Source: Hofstenia miamia (taxonomy: Eukaryota; Xenacoelomorpha; Acoela). Taken from it: 64,000 bases of DNA. Location of the stretch: positions 205,535-269,534 of the forward strand of contig SCFE01000014.1 of assembly GCA_004352715.1 (NCBI GenBank). The letters are read 5' to 3'. Made by a program: the position numbers and the translations under genes. The number at the start of each line of letters is the position of its first letter. The stretch's first letter is position 1. This document shows positions 44,134-56,646 of the stretch, in pieces. The notes under the pieces were generated by a model. The model was given only the letters and a program-made list of their open reading frames with translations, ran no database searches and had not been told where the DNA came from.

Positions 44134-45786
44134 ATGAAAAATCCAACTATTCAAAATGAAAATGAAGAAGATCCACCTGAGTACGAGATAAATACACCAC
44201 GAAAAACTTCGACACTTCTCACAGAAGGAGAAGAAACAGAGGGCCCGGGAAATATATTTGCCTTCAAAAATATTGGGTTGATCATCGTTCCAGCGATTGC
44301 ATCAAGCCTTACAACCATATTGATGAGCATGTATTACCAATTTTTTATAATGTACTTAGGGGAATCAGGTAATTTTCAAAGTATATATTTTGGGTTCTTT
44401 GCCATTGCGCAGCTATTTGTAGTATTTTTTGCGATATTGAGTGACAGCGTTCCTATATTGGGAAGACGTCGGAAGCCTTATCAAATAGGAGCATGGATCC
44501 TCTTTATTTTAACGCTTACAACTCTTGTTTCAATTCCTCTTCCAAAACCTAGAAATATCTTTAATGCCACTGCGAATAAATCTTGCAAGGTTTTATATCA
44601 AGTTGATCGTTTGCAACAACCTGTATTTAGAAGCCAATCAAAATACGTAGATTATGGAATTATGTATTTAGCTTTGATATGCGGTTGTGTTGTTTTTCTT
44701 AATGCAGTAAATGCCACTGCAAATGGACTTGTCGTAGAATGGTCACGTAAGACGTCATTTAAAAACCGTGGAAAAGTCCAAACCTATATAGTTGTTCTCA
44801 TCTGTATATTTAATGGGTTCAACAATGCCCTTCTTGGATTTGGATTAAACTGGTACAAATACGCTGGTGAATGGTGTCATGGTTTAGTAATGACAGATAT
44901 ATTTGCTGCATTGCTTGTGCTTGGCATAATTGGGTTTTTTGCAACAGTATTCACTACAAGTGAAGACAGAAAATCTAGTGAAATACGAATTATTAGTTTT
45001 CTTGAAAGTTTTTGGAGAATATTGAAGCTTACCTCATTGCAGAAAATTCTGATTTTCATATTCTTTGCTTCAGGTTTTCAGTTCGTAAGCTCACCTGCTG
45101 ATAATATGATAATAGAGTATTGGGTGAAAATGGAATCAGTTACTAAAACTGCAGCTTCTGTAATTGCAGAAATTGCATCTGCACTGTTAATAGGACTTTT
45201 CAGCTCATTTATAGTGAATACAAATTGGCGAATTTTAGTTATGAGCTCGCAAGGTGTATTTACTGCAATAAATTTTACTCTCACTAATTTAGCAATTTTC
45301 AACATTTTTCGAAATCAATATCTGTACAGTCCAGACGATGTATTCAAAGAATTAAATATCAGTGTTTACATGATTTTTCTATTAATTTTTGCAGTTGAGT
45401 ACACTGAAGAAAACTTTGAGGCAAGTTTCTACAGTATTTTGACGTTAATGCTGAATACCGGCATGGCAGTTTTTAACAATCTTGCAGTTTTTATTGCTTC
45501 ACCATTCAAAGTTAGTGAGGCAACACGATATACTCAGGATACTCGAAAAGATCAGTGGTATGTGGGGATTCAATGCTTCCTCTTCAATTTAATCAATTGT
45601 GTGGGCCTTTTCTGTGTCATATGGTTAATGCCAAAAAGTAAAGCTCAATGTCAGTCAATGAAGGCAAAAAGCTCCAAATCGCCTGATTCAGCGGCCATTC
45701 TTATTATTCTCACAGCCATTATAATAATAGGTAACATTATTTTGACAATGGAGATGCCTAACATAATGAAAGACTGGTTGAGCTGA
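44134..45786 (+). CDS. BT1/FBT-family (MFS) membrane transporter, intronless
   Basis: An uninterrupted 550-codon frame from the ATG at 44134. A hydrophilic N-terminus of about 45 residues is followed by about 12 hydrophobic spans. The signature ILSDSVPILGRRRKPYQIGA at about residues 100-120 corresponds to the D-x-x-P-I-x-G-x-R-R-(K/R)-P-x-x-x-x-G-W loop of folate-biopterin (BT1) transporters. Further family-like blocks are NATANGLVVEWSRK and SPADNMIIEYWVKM, and the C-terminal NCVGLFCVIWLMPKSKAQCQ echoes the (L)LPRQKxxxQ end of oomycete members. Substrate unknown; folate, pterin or methionine derivatives are transported by some relatives. BT1 is known from plants, kinetoplastids, apicomplexans and oomycetes, so an intact single-exon copy in an animal is unexpected. 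A partial tandem copy lies 1.4 kb downstream. Confidence 0.7.
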   Translation: MKNPTIQNENEEDPPEYEINTPRKTSTLLTEGEETEGPGNIFAFKNIGLIIVPAIASSLTTILMSMYYQFFIMYLGESGNFQSIYFGFFAIAQLFVVFFAILSDSVPILGRRRKPYQIGAWILFILTLTTLVSIPLPKPRNIFNATANKSCKVLYQVDRLQQPVFRSQSKYVDYGIMYLALICGCVVFLNAVNATANGLVVEWSRKTSFKNRGKVQTYIVVLICIFNGFNNALLGFGLNWYKYAGEWCHGLVMTDIFAALLVLGIIGFFATVFTTSEDRKSSEIRIISFLESFWRILKLTSLQKILIFIFFASGFQFVSSPADNMIIEYWVKMESVTKTAASVIAEIASALLIGLFSSFIVNTNWRILVMSSQGVFTAINFTLTNLAIFNIFRNQYLYSPDDVFKELNISVYMIFLLIFAVEYTEENFEASFYSILTLMLNTGMAVFNNLAVFIASPFKVSEATRYTQDTRKDQWYVGIQCFLFNLINCVGLFCVIWLMPKSKAQCQSMKAKSSKSPDSAAILIILTAIIIIGNIILTMEMPNIMKDWLS

Positions 45787-47900
45787 AGCTTTCCATAGTG
45801 AGCTTTCAATGTTTATTTAAGTTTGAATTTGTATCAGGATATATTTATTGACATATTTCCATCTTAACCTAATTGTTAAGGCGTTTCATATTGATATCAA
45901 TCTTTGATGATGGATGTGATGTAGAAAGCAAGAAGCTTTTAGTATCTAAGCAACTTTTTCATTAATGTTCCCGAGAAGTGATATCAAAATATTTTTGTGC
46001 TTCGAAATAAATTACAATTTTTTATTGATTATGCAAGTGTTGGTGAAAAGCCATATTCAACTATTTTCTCTATCCTTTAGGTAAACCTAAGAATGCCCAG
46101 TTCCCAAAAACGATCTTGATGACGCATACAATCTTAGCATAATAATGTAAAGTTACAATGCTAGGATACTATCTAACTATTGATTTGTAGCAACGAACAT
46201 TTGTCTGATAGTTACTAATTTGCAGTTGGTATTTTCGCTGAAGAAAAATTTAATGGGTATCACCTGTACAACTTTCGAAAAGTCAATTTATGCATGAAAT
46301 TTGTTTGCTGTAAAAATTCGTTCTTTCAGAAAAATAGGATTCATTTTTGCTTAATGCAATACAATCTATAGTCCCGCTGCAATACTATTAGGACTTCGGT
46401 TTCCCAATTAATGACAATAATGAACTGAATAAACACCATAGAATCTTCTAAAAATTTAAACAACTTAATACTTCTTTCTGATTTTGTATTGTAGATTTCG
46501 AAATTTGTCTTACAACAATTCATGGCCATAGTCTTAGAAATATCATGTGAATTTCGTAGCCACGGAGAGGGTTAGGGGAGCCCTTCCGGGACAACACAAC
46601 TAAAACCAGAATCAACATTTAAAATAAAATTTATTAATTCAATTCCTGCTACTTTGCTCTCAATAATGTTTAACATCTATTTTGTCTCTAGTTTCATAAA
46701 ATTTTCGTGGGGCTTTGCCCCGCCTTTGGTTACTCACTTTATCATTGCTTTGTTGAAATCCCCCGTAAGAAAATCCCTCGTACGCCCATGCATGCAACAC
46801 AATATAAAATGGTGTACATTCTGAAAAAAATTTTGAAGCAAATTTTTACAGTTTTTTAACTTTGATGCCGAACACTGGCTCCGCCGTTTTTTACAATCTT
46901 GCAGTATTTATTGCTTCCCCATTCAAAGTTAACGACTCAACACGATATATTCACGATTCTCGCACAGATCAGTGGTATGTTACGATTCAATGTTTCATTT
47001 TCAATTTAATAAATTGTGTGGGCTTCTTCTGCGTTATATGGGTAATGCCAAAAATTAAAACCCACTTTCAGTCAGTGAAAGCAAAAAGGTCAAAATCGCC
47101 TGAATTAGCAGCCATTCTTCTTATTCTTACAGCCATTATCATAATATGTAACTTTATTGTGACAATGGAAATGCCTAAGATAATGAAGGACTGGCTAAAC
47201 TGAAGACCTGCATCCAACGTCCATAGCATTGAACACCGTTTATTTAAATGATAATGTTTTGTGAAAACATATATATTGGTTTATATTATTTTTATGCACA
47301 TTATGTTAAATGCGTTGCACATTGAGATCAGAGATAGAAGTTGGGGAGGGGGTAGGTCGGGTTGAGGACAAATTGTGTAAAATTAGAGAAAACAACATGC
47401 ATTATTTGAAAACGTAGATGCAAAAATTCCAATTTTTGCGATTGCAATTTCTTATAAATTAAATTTTCCTGTGCATAGTGCAAATTTTTAATGCTAAAAC
47501 AAACTTCATTTTAATGTAGTTTTTACTAAAGACTGCCAAATTTTCCAAAATAATGTCGATTACAATCTTAAAATATGTAAGCCTACGATGTATTTTATAA
47601 TTTGTCTAATAACTTATTATTTTCTGTTTGTATTTGCTAAGAGGAATATGCATGTCGACATCTCTTGTGACAAGTTGCAAAAGCTTGCATATACAATGCA
47701 TGTAGCATAATTGCTGTAAAAAACGTTCTTTCAGGACACTAAAAAGAGGAATCTTGACGATCCATTTTTGCTTAGCAAAATGTCCAGCTCGACTACGCCA
47801 AACGCAAAATATTGTCCTCATCAGTGTTACGCCTAAAACGATTAAATGGATAGTTTCCCGAAAATCACCTTCAACAGGTTCAGCTTCCCAATGTAACACT
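45395..47900 (+). repeat. Tandem segmental duplication of about 1.4 kb
   Basis: The unit beginning near 45395 (3' end of the transporter plus downstream DNA) recurs from about 46812. Non-coding similarity persists about 520-535 bases past each stop: 'cgttctttcag' and 'catttttgctta' occur at about 46320-46355 and again at 47723-47775. Confidence 0.7.
46820..47203 (+). pseudogene. Partial tandem copy of the BT1-like gene (last about 127 codons)
   Basis: From 46820 the frame reads EKNFEANFYSFLTLMPNTGS, parallel to EENFEASFYSILTLMLNTGM of the intact gene, and stays open to the same C-terminus (PKIMKDWLN, stop at 47203). The offset from the full gene is 1417 bases. The rest of the gene is absent, so it cannot make a transporter. 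Most differences are conservative and the frame is preserved, which suggests a fairly recent copy or gene conversion. Confidence 0.85.
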
Positions 47901-47917
47901 ATCTGACTGGTTATCAA
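47606..47917 (-). CDS. Unrecognised open frame downstream of the transporter copy
   Basis: 103 codons on the minus strand (ITSQIVLHWEAEPVEGDFRE, ETIHLIVLGVTLMRTIFCVW). One possible membrane span; no known family. The homologous stretch after the full gene does not keep this frame, which argues against a gene. Confidence 0.15.
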   Translation of the reverse strand: MITSQIVLHWEAEPVEGDFRETIHLIVLGVTLMRTIFCVWRSRAGHFAKQKWIVKIPLFSVLKERFLQQLCYMHCICKLLQLVTRDVDMHIPLSKYKQKIISY

Positions 47918-48319
47918 CGCCTTGGCTTTTTTTATTGATTGACACCTTTCTCAAAGACTATTTTAGACTGTGTCAAAATTGTAGATAATACGACAACGTG
48001 GGAGGTGGTAAAAGCTTATTAAGTTAGTTACACATATCTCCTTGTCATATGTGAAGTATCTGCAATAGAATGCACCTGCATCCCATCTAGTGCAAGCAAT
48101 TCAACCCACTATTGGAAGCTATAGTAGAGAGAATTGCAATTAATCTGACTAGCTGTATTTGACTACTCGGAACTTACTTGCAAAATGATCAAAAGTGGAA
48201 CACCAATACATCAAAGATAGTTGCTAAAGCATTCAAAAGATTGTTTTTCCTCCGGCTTGATTAAACGAAATGGAGCCAACACTTCTGCTTGTATTAAGTT
48301 TTGCTGTTCAGTAGTTTGC

Positions 48320-49095
48320 CAGATACGAAATTACAACAATGGATTAGGCAAGGTATTATAAGTGAGGAATTTTCTAGCTACAGCTACAAAAGAATCACTC
48401 ATTTTCTTTGTTCTACAGAATATTGTATTTGATGTCATACGTAGACAACCCTGATACGCAGTATCTTTGATGTTTATTGCATTAAAAAGCGGATGATTTT
48501 CATTTCGAGATATTTTATTCACTTGCCGGATGAAATCTTCTTTCAAAGTTTTGGTGATAAATTCCACTGCTGAAACTTTTGATATATTTAAAATTATTGC
48601 TGCATATTTGATGGCTCTTTTCAATTTTTTCTTACTTTTGATACTTAGAAGATATATCCACGCAGGTGCAGCATAGGTAATTAACGGTAAAATGTATGTT
48701 TTAAAAATGTACCAGCAGCTATCAGAATTGAAAAATTTGGCTATAAACACTAAGTTATTGGTAATATGATAAATTTTTTTGATTATGCTGTTTACGTGTT
48801 TACTAAAATTGAGTTTGTTATCGACAGTTACTCCCAAATAAATGCAAGAAGTGTCCGTTTTAATAACAGTACCATTAAGAGTAAAGTTACTATCAATACC
48901 ATACTTTGATTAAAGCTTCATCTTGAATATTGATGTTAGAGAAAATCATGCCTTTTGATTTTTCACCATTGGCAATTAAGTTTAAACTATTGAACTGATC
49001 TTCTAAATCATTGATATTAACCTGAGCATCACTAAAATCTGTGCATGCCGTAATTGCAGAAATTATCAAGACTTCACGTCTTATGATGTGCATAG
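48320..49095 (-). pseudogene. Non-LTR RT C-terminal fragment
   Basis: Minus strand: ACTDFSDAQVNINDLEDQFN and SLNLIANGEKSKGMIFSN (thumb after a lost YADD box), a short break, then MGVTVDNKLNFSKHVNSIIK and YILPLITYAAPAWIYLL, to a C-terminus FLTYNTLPNPLL at 48331. These are standard post-catalytic LINE motifs (LGV.(I/V)D..L.., Y(I)..I..YA...W). The catalytic palm is gone. Clade probably CR1/Jockey-like. Confidence 0.85.
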
Positions 49096-49845
49096 CAATG
49101 TCACATTACAGACGAAATAACTTTCCATTGGGCCTTTCAAGCTCTTTATTCCAGCTTCCTGGAAATTTTTCTGATATTTTCAAAAATTGGTTTTTAGATT
49201 GTTATTTATATTGAAAAATAATTACGTATGTTTTTCGACCTAGTATTTAATGCAGTTAATAAAAGTTGTTTTAATTTTTTGTGCTGTGTTTCTTTTTTAG
49301 TTATTCCGAGATATTATTGAACGAACCACGTACATTGTAATAAAGTATTATTGATTTTCAAGAAGCAAATATTAATAGTAAGTTTTTAAGTTGTACACAA
49401 TTACATGTAAATTTGATGAAAAATGTAGTAATAATCCTATAGTTTTGCAGCTGCATGAAATAGAGAAGATATGTATGACAAGATTTAGTAAAGTGTTTTT
49501 AAGTGTTCATTGCTAATCCGAAGACATAAAAAACTTCATAATGTTTAATTTATAGTATGTACATCATTCATTAAAAATTTACATTTCTAGACTCTCTCAG
49601 TTTGGAATATTCATGTCATTAACTGCAAATTATAGAAAACCAACCTTCGTTTTCCAAAACAAATTTCAATAGGTTTTTTTGGAATACTAAATTTATCTTA
49701 TAATCTAATGTATTATGTACATCGCAATGACTACCTCAATTCTTTAATGGTCTTTGAATGCTGCCGCTCTCAATGTGGACGTTAAAAATGTAAGCATTCG
49801 ATAATATTTATCTTTCATTTTACATTTCCTACCATTATATTCTCG

Positions 49846-50049
49846 ATGTCAATTGAGCTTACCAAGAAAGATAGTTATACAGCTCAAGTAAATCGTCCTA
49901 TTATTCACATTAAAGACTTACCTGAGAGCTTAGCACCACTTGAAAATCGAATAGTTACTACCACTGGAGGCACTACATTTTTGAGCGCAATTTGTTTATT
50001 GGGATTGTTCATCCCTTACTTTGAAGAAATTCCTCAATTTATTGGTTAG
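49846..50049 (+). CDS. Possible first exon, unknown protein with one membrane span
   Basis: MSIELTKKDSYTAQVNRPII and on to a hydrophobic stretch FLSAICLLGLFIPYF near residues 45-60. A possible donor (TTG|GTTAGT) lies at 50045. No recognised family and no partner exon found. Confidence 0.25.
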   Translation: MSIELTKKDSYTAQVNRPIIHIKDLPESLAPLENRIVTTTGGTTFLSAICLLGLFIPYFEEIPQFIG

Positions 50050-50479
50050 TAGTTCTTAAGAATCTTTTTATATTTTCCCTTGCTATAATTTGCTGTAGTT
50101 AGTGCAGTTTTAATATTTATTGCCATTGAAAACATTTTCTCTTTCAAATATGATATTTACGCGATTGTATAGAGTTGATATGCGTGCTATAAACAGTCTT
50201 TCATATACATACAAAACTATCAAATATATTTCAAGTTCTTAAAGCTTAAACTTGAATTGCCTGCTTTTTGACTAAGAAAATCAAAGCCACTCTTAGCTAC
50301 TATTTTGACTGCTTGAGAAAATTCAAGTGCAAATATAGAAGTAAGAAGAATATCAGTACCAGCATATTAAAACCATTGAAACAAATATGGATTTGTAGTG
50401 CAAAGGAGTGGTAGCAGTAGTAGCATTAGCAGTAATAGTAGTAGTAGTAGTACTAGTACAAAATCAAAGTCTGCAACTA

Positions 50480-51430
50480 ATGTATTGTTATTTTTAATCA
50501 AAGACTGGAGGAAATATTTAAACAACGAAAAATTTGTGCTGTAATTTTTGCTCCTGATCTATCAAAAGATTTTGACAGCATGTCTCAGCATACTATTGAG
50601 AAAATTTGGTAAATATGGTCTTAGTAGCGATGCCTTGAGCTTAGTTAGTAGCTTTCTAACTAACAGGTATCAATCTGTAAAGCTTGGTGGCATTCAGTCA
50701 TCTTATGAGAAGGTCTTTAGAGGAGTTCCGCAGGGTTCAATTTTAGGGCCTCTTTTATTTAACATATATGTTATTAGTTAATGATATTGTCAATTGCTTA
50801 ACCCATTGTATAATTATGCAATATGCAGATCACACTTGTCCGTATGTCACCACAAACAATAAAGTTATCTGTACCAGACTACTTACTAACAAATTTAATA
50901 ATCTAAAAAATTAGTTTGATAAAAACGAGCTTCAATTGAACGCTAGCAAATTTCAATTTATGATTTTGCATACATCACAGAAAGTTGATATTTCAAACCA
51001 ATATACTTTAAAGTCTAGTGAGTTTTCTCTTCAGAATTCAAACAAAGCACCTTACTTTGGAGTAAGATTTACTGACGACCTTGATGTTACTGATTTTCTT
51101 AACGATAAGGTTCGAAACTTAACAGCAAAATAACTGTTATCAGAAATTTATTTCCAAAAACATTCTTTATCAATTACTATCGTGCACATTTATACGGAAT
51201 AATCAGTTACGGATGACAGCTTACTATAGGGAACTACATAACTCAATGGAAAAAATTGGCGCATTATCAAATTGGGCTATAGAGGAAATTGCCAATGTTC
51301 CCAGGTTCACACATGTAACAAAATTTTATAAAGCCTTTGAAATTATGAGCAGAGGTTCTTTGGTAGAATTTTAGGTAGGGGGGCTCTTTCTTACGATAAA
51401 AATACTCTTCCAAAAAATTTTTATTAGAGG
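50480..51430 (+). pseudogene. Non-LTR reverse transcriptase fragment
   Basis: The + strand reads ICAVIFAPDLSKDFDSMSQH (motif A with D-L-S-K-x-F-D), then KYGLSSDALSLVSSFLTNRY, GVPQGSILGPLLFNIYV (motif B) and MQYADHTCPYV (YADH instead of YADD). It continues with FDKNELQLNASKFQFMIL and APYFGVRFTDDLDV. Frame changes at about 50600 and 50780 and the lost second Asp of YADD mean it is dead. Confidence 0.88.
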
Positions 51431-51639
51431 TTGTAATAAGTGTGTCAACTGTATTTGGTGTAAGGTAACTTGAGGTCGACAGCCTCTTGAACCTGCCTAA
51501 AACATTAATAATTAATTAATTAAATGCTACAGAAGAATTCTAGAACAAATAATAATCGCTTAAAACAAAAATATTACGCTAAATAATGAGTTTTTGTCTA
51601 CCGGACATATCGCTAGCTGCCTCAGGCTTCCTTTTTTGC

Positions 51640-52130
51640 TTTGTGTGTCTATAGCGTACCGGTGATGTAAAAGCCATCTTCGAACAGAATGTCTGTCTTG
51701 AACAAATGAGGTGGCGGTCCATTAATGCTAGTAAACATTAGTGATGAAATGTGCTTCATATTCAGGCTACTGTGGATGTCTGTATATATGAGGTTTAGTT
51801 GCGAAAATCTGCGTTCCGCCTCTGCCGAACTAATTGAAATTACATTAATGAGATTGGAGAAGCGCTTGTCTTTTAGCAGATGAAGGATCTGCCTTGGATT
51901 TTCAAACTATTGGCGAAATGCAGCAGCAATGCCCTCTTTGTCGATACCAAACCTTGTGCAGTTAAATTGCATTCACCTTCAAGCCAAGGGACTTCCGTGC
52001 TTGGCCATTTAGTAGGAATGAGGGTGTTTAGGTGTTCCAGTATAGACTCATTATCGGTTTCTAAAGTTCGCGATTGAATGTTATCAATTAAAGCTTGAAT
52101 GAATCTCTTCTTATCAAATGTTGTACCCAA
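51640..52130 (-). pseudogene. hAT-type transposase C-terminal fragment (KIAA1586-like)
   Basis: Minus strand from 52130: MGTTFDKKRFIQALIDNIQS, ILEHLNTLIPTKWPSTEVPW; after a shift near 51930, RFSNLINVISISSAEAERRF, SQLNLIYTDIHSSLNMKHIS and SLMFTSINGPP to a stop near 51655. The S-S-A-E-x-E-R-x-F-S-x-x-N-L-I...L...SSLMF block is the hAT dimerisation signature, closest by memory to KIAA1586/ZMYM6-type hAT derivatives. One frameshift; upstream domains not recognised. Confidence 0.75.
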
Positions 52131-53009
52131 TGCACGAAGTAAAATTTCAAAGTGGTGAGTGTCTGAATATAGGATTTGATGATAAAATGGCGGCGAATTT
52201 CAGACTGAGTGGTATTCGTAGATCTTCTAAAAAAACTCGCAATATCACGTGGCTTTGATTTTTGGACGGTGGTGGAGTAGTCATAACTAAAACACAAAAG
52301 AATTGACACACTGGTTAGGCTAAATTGCCATACATCTTCAATAATTGTCCCAGTTAATAAAGAAAGAAATATGTCCACGTAAATGCAAACTAAAAAACAC
52401 AAAACCTATATTAGGCTTCCACGTTTCCGGGTATCAAAATATAACAAAGTAAAAATGATTCTTAAGCAGGGTGGGCAAGAACCCGTATGCACGCTCTGAC
52501 TTAGTCTTCACAAAAATCCATACATGTATAGGCCTATCTTATAGCACAAAAATCAAACTCAGGTTTTTCATTAGCACAAAATTATGATGTAATAAAAATT
52601 TTAAATTTTGTTAGTAGGGGCTGGGAAGTAGAAATTGTATTGAGTTAAATAACCGTTGAAGAGGGCATTTTTGTTTTAAATACGTTATTTTAATGTGGCA
52701 GCCTGACGGACTAACACATCAGGTCGATTAAAATGTTCAGTAGATATTAAGAGTCAAATTTATAATTGAGACCATAAACAACTTAGACGTACAACATAGT
52801 TGTTCTATGTGGTTTTTCTGTAAGTGGGGGAAGGGGGGCTCAGCCCCCATTTGTTTTTAGGTAGGGCACTCAGCCCCCCTCCCTCCACAGAAGCCCTGAT
52901 GATGAGATCTACAAGATATCTCCTGTACATCTCATTTATTAATTTTATTAACATACTTTCAGGGAAAAAATCTATATTTTTAAATGACATAAGTTTCTAT
53001 ATAAAGTTC

Positions 53010-53285
53010 AACCCTTGAAAATGTTTACCAATATCAATAGAATTAAAAACAGCTTCGCTAACTCTTTTTTCGTGAAAGCAGCGGTGATCTTTAATGCAAT
53101 GCTTCTGCATTTGCGATCATTTACAATTTATAAAAAAGTAATACGCGAATATTTCCTAAATGAAAGTGGAATAACGAAAAGTTGTTTATCCAACTCTAAA
53201 GTACTTTATCTGATAAACATTATTATATGGTGCCTATCGATATCAGTATTGCTCTGTAGTAATTTATAGTTGATGATAAATAAAT
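53010..53285 (+). pseudogene. LINE ORF2 C-terminal fragment
   Basis: INRIKNSFANSFFVKAAVIF with NAMLLHLRSFTIYKKVIREY: the 'F(K)NSFFxxxxxxWNxL' end motif of CR1/Rex-like LINEs, with Phe replacing the Trp. Short and isolated. Confidence 0.5.
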
Positions 53286-53299
53286 CATTTTAAACGTTA

Positions 53300-56200
53300 G
53301 TAGTAGTGGAATCAGATTCCAAATCTCGCAAGAATGATCAAGTAGGTACCCGGCGAAACATTTTCACATTTTTTTGTTTTCATAATTGAAAGCTTTGATT
53401 TATTTGTCACAATATTTATCATTATTGTTTGTATTTTAGTCTATAGATTCTTATAACTGCATTTTAATAGTGGTAGTAGTAGTAGTAAAGGAATTTAATT
53501 CGAATGCTTACTGTTATTAAACTCCTTTATGAAAGTAATTGAAAAAGCAGTCTAGATTTTGAATGTAAAAAAACGTTAATTTGCGGAAAATGTTTGGGAT
53601 CAGCACTCTGCTGCTGACCTTTCGAATTTCAATTGAGATATTTATGGGATTTGTGATTATTCTGAAGAGCTCTTTACATCAAATATATTATTTAGTTCGG
53701 ATGGTTGAATTCATGAAGCCTTTTGGTAACCTATGAACAGAATTAGAATAAGTGTATTTCTAGTACTTTTGATGGCGGATGGCTCATCAATGTAAGATAT
53801 ATCTATAATTACGTGTCAGATATAGGATAGGTGATATTTTCCAACATTGTTGTACAAAGGGGTCAAAGAAGAATGTAAGATCTAAAAAGAAACCATCGCA
53901 TGCAGCAGACTATTTTGGTTTAATCCAAACCAATTTATGGCTAAAGGCAGTTTAAGAATTTAAAGATTCATTAATAAAATGCTGTGTGAATAGTATTAAG
54001 TGCGTTAGAGAAATTAAAAATTTACACTCATGTATCTATGTATATCTCGGGGTACCAGTGTTGTTGGATCATGTCCATGATTTTATTAGATTGTATACCA
54101 CAGAGGATTTGTTTCGATAGGCAAATTAATTTGACCCAAAACTTGTTATAAGCTTTGGCTTATGCCATTTGACAACTTTTACTTCGAGGATTGGAAGACA
54201 CATAGATCTGATAGTAATGTTGCTTAACCAATAATTGTTGCAATTTTTGACTTACGGATTTCCAATTTGTATATCCCATTTTTCATCTCTAGTTTCATTA
54301 TCCTGTTTAACTTTGTCATGATATTAAATTTATTAGGAAGTGTTGATTGAGGAGAAAAAACTATGCTTCGGAATGGATATCAGCATGAGGCACAGTATCA
54401 ATCAACAATTATAAATGAGAAAAGTTTGACTTTTAAGGGTGACCATGAACCTATTTTCGAATATGTGAAGAAACAAGTTTGACCAACCTAATAGTAGGTA
54501 TGACGAAACAATTCGTGCTTAGACTTACCAATTGTGGAAGGAGTTTAAGAATGCTGGCTTTATTGAAAATCAATTGCTTTACTGACCAATACTTGATTAA
54601 ACTAAGAATTATCATGGCTAAGTTACTAAATTTATTTATGAATTTAGCTCATCAATAAGATGGTGCAATTGGGATTCTGTGATGGCAATATTAAGGCTGC
54701 TACATATAATTAGATCAAAGTCACTTTTTTGCACTGGTGATGAATAGTATCAGTGCTGTAGCCAGCCTAGGAAATTATATAAAGAAAACCTTAAATTTGC
54801 CCAAATTTGGCTACCCACAGTGTTTCAGCGAGATTCCTGTGCTAAAAGATTAGGTTTGGTTCACAAGAGGATTCACAATTAGAGAAACTCATTATTATTA
54901 AAGAACTTCAACACTTGCGCAAAACATCAGAAAACCGATTATTCGATTTTCTTGAATTTTAGAAATATGGCAATTTGCTACTAATTTTCTTCTATATTAA
55001 ATCATACCCCTAGGAGATCACATAACAAAATAATTCTGAAAGAATTTCAAAATAAAACATTAAACATATATCAAATTAGGTGAAATTTACATGCACACAC
55101 ATATTCAAATGATCTCGTTGTTAATCCTCTGTCAAGGGAAATGATAATTGTATTGTTTATGATAATTTGCTATCTACCCATGGTTTAGTGTAGGCATAAA
55201 TTCCAGCTACTCTATCAATTACAACACTTTTTTAGAAAATAGGTGGGGGATTTGAGTGTCCTCAAATGCCGTAGATTCAAAAATCATTGAAAAATTTTTT
55301 GTATGAGATTTAATTGATATTTTCATTGTAGGACTTCAAACTTGTAAATAAATATAACTGTCAGACTGCTATATTTGAGCAAAAATTTTTCTCACACAAT
55401 AAAATATAAGTATAGAGTGCTCAAAATCTAGCAAAATTTATACTGCAGTTGCCATTATACTGCGGAGGTAGCCATTTCTAAAAAAAAGTTAAAAAATTAA
55501 TACTTTTTTGATTATCATATGCCTGAATATATTTAGTAAATTTAAAAGCAGTTAATATATAGTTTGTAATGCAAACTAACAATTGTAAATGCATTTTATT
55601 TTTGAAAATTCATTATGGAATAAATTTTTTTAGTTAATAATATGAAAATCTGACTATACATAGAACATAGGAGTATTCGTGAAAGCGGATGGCATTTAAA
55701 GCAATTGAAGTCGGGCACTTTTATTGTCATTAAGTTCTCTTTGATGTCGATTTCCTTTGTATCTCATCTTGAATCGAACTACAATCAAATGAGCCAAACG
55801 CACATGTAACATTCATGGCCTCAGGTGATTCAAAACATGCTTTCGAACAGAAAAGACTACCCTCTTAGGTAGGGCGCAAGCGATACAATTTTCATTGCCA
55901 AACCAATTATAGAGAGCAATGTAATAGAATAATTTTGAAATATTTTGAATTCCTCCAATGTGGTTTTTTATCTTATTTGGTTTAGCAACAAAAGTTGTAT
56001 CGTTTGCGCGCGGCCTTACAAATAGTACTGAAGCATGCCAGTGTTAGAACGGCAATATTCAGAGTTAAAACCGAGGACATTCCTTAAAGGATATTAACAA
56101 ACTGGTTAAAAATCACAGCTAGACTAGCAAGTTTATATATATATATATATATTTATAAATAATTTTTCACATAAAATAAGTATTGACGCACAGGCTATGT

Positions 56201-56400
56201 TAGGCGTGAGTTATATTGTACAGTACTGTGTACTAATACATGTATTTTAGAGTTGATAATTTAACTTAGCCTAGCTTTTTCAGAAGGACGTAGTGCATAC
56301 ATCTTTAGGTGGTTAACAAAATAGTTTAGGTTGCGCCGTCGTCAGGGGGAAAAGTTTTATTCATTTCTCGACAAGCTTAGTTGACATAATTAACACCAGT
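53300..56400. other. 3 kb without recognised gene
   Basis: Old, stop-rich sequence. A (TAG)n patch at about 53468-53487 and an (AT)n tract at 56134-56152 are the only simple features. Confidence 0.5.
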
Positions 56401-56403
56401 GAA

Positions 56404-56646
56404 TTGAAAGAGGCATCAAAGAAAAACTGTGCTTTATACAAAACCGTTTTTATGAAGTGCATTGCCTTCAAGGACACTCAAAATGTGGGACGTCCTAAGG
56501 TTTTCATTTTCTTAAAATGTAATTGCGTTCAAAAAATGCCTTATCTTTCAATATTCGCACCTGAACTACACGATATTGAAGGTATGGTAACTTTGGAACT
56601 TTTTCAAGTGCTTAACTATGTCATTAAACCTATATTCAAACTATGA
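56404..56646 (+). CDS. Possible upstream exon, unknown
   Basis: 80 codons (KEASKKNCALYKTVFMKCIA, with four further-spaced Cys), following a possible acceptor aacaccag. It could be an extracellular exon of the membrane protein downstream, but nothing ties them together. Confidence 0.2.
   Translation: MKEASKKNCALYKTVFMKCIAFKDTQNVGRPKVFIFLKCNCVQKMPYLSIFAPELHDIEGMVTLELFQVLNYVIKPIFKL

Noticed and set aside
44877-45305. Minus-strand open frames inside the transporter gene
   Set aside because: Antisense of a 550-codon membrane protein; no motif of their own.
52805-53018. Open frames over the CTCAGCCCCC repeats
   Set aside because: Short GC-rich inverted patch (ggggctcagccccc, cactcagcccccc) without coding evidence.
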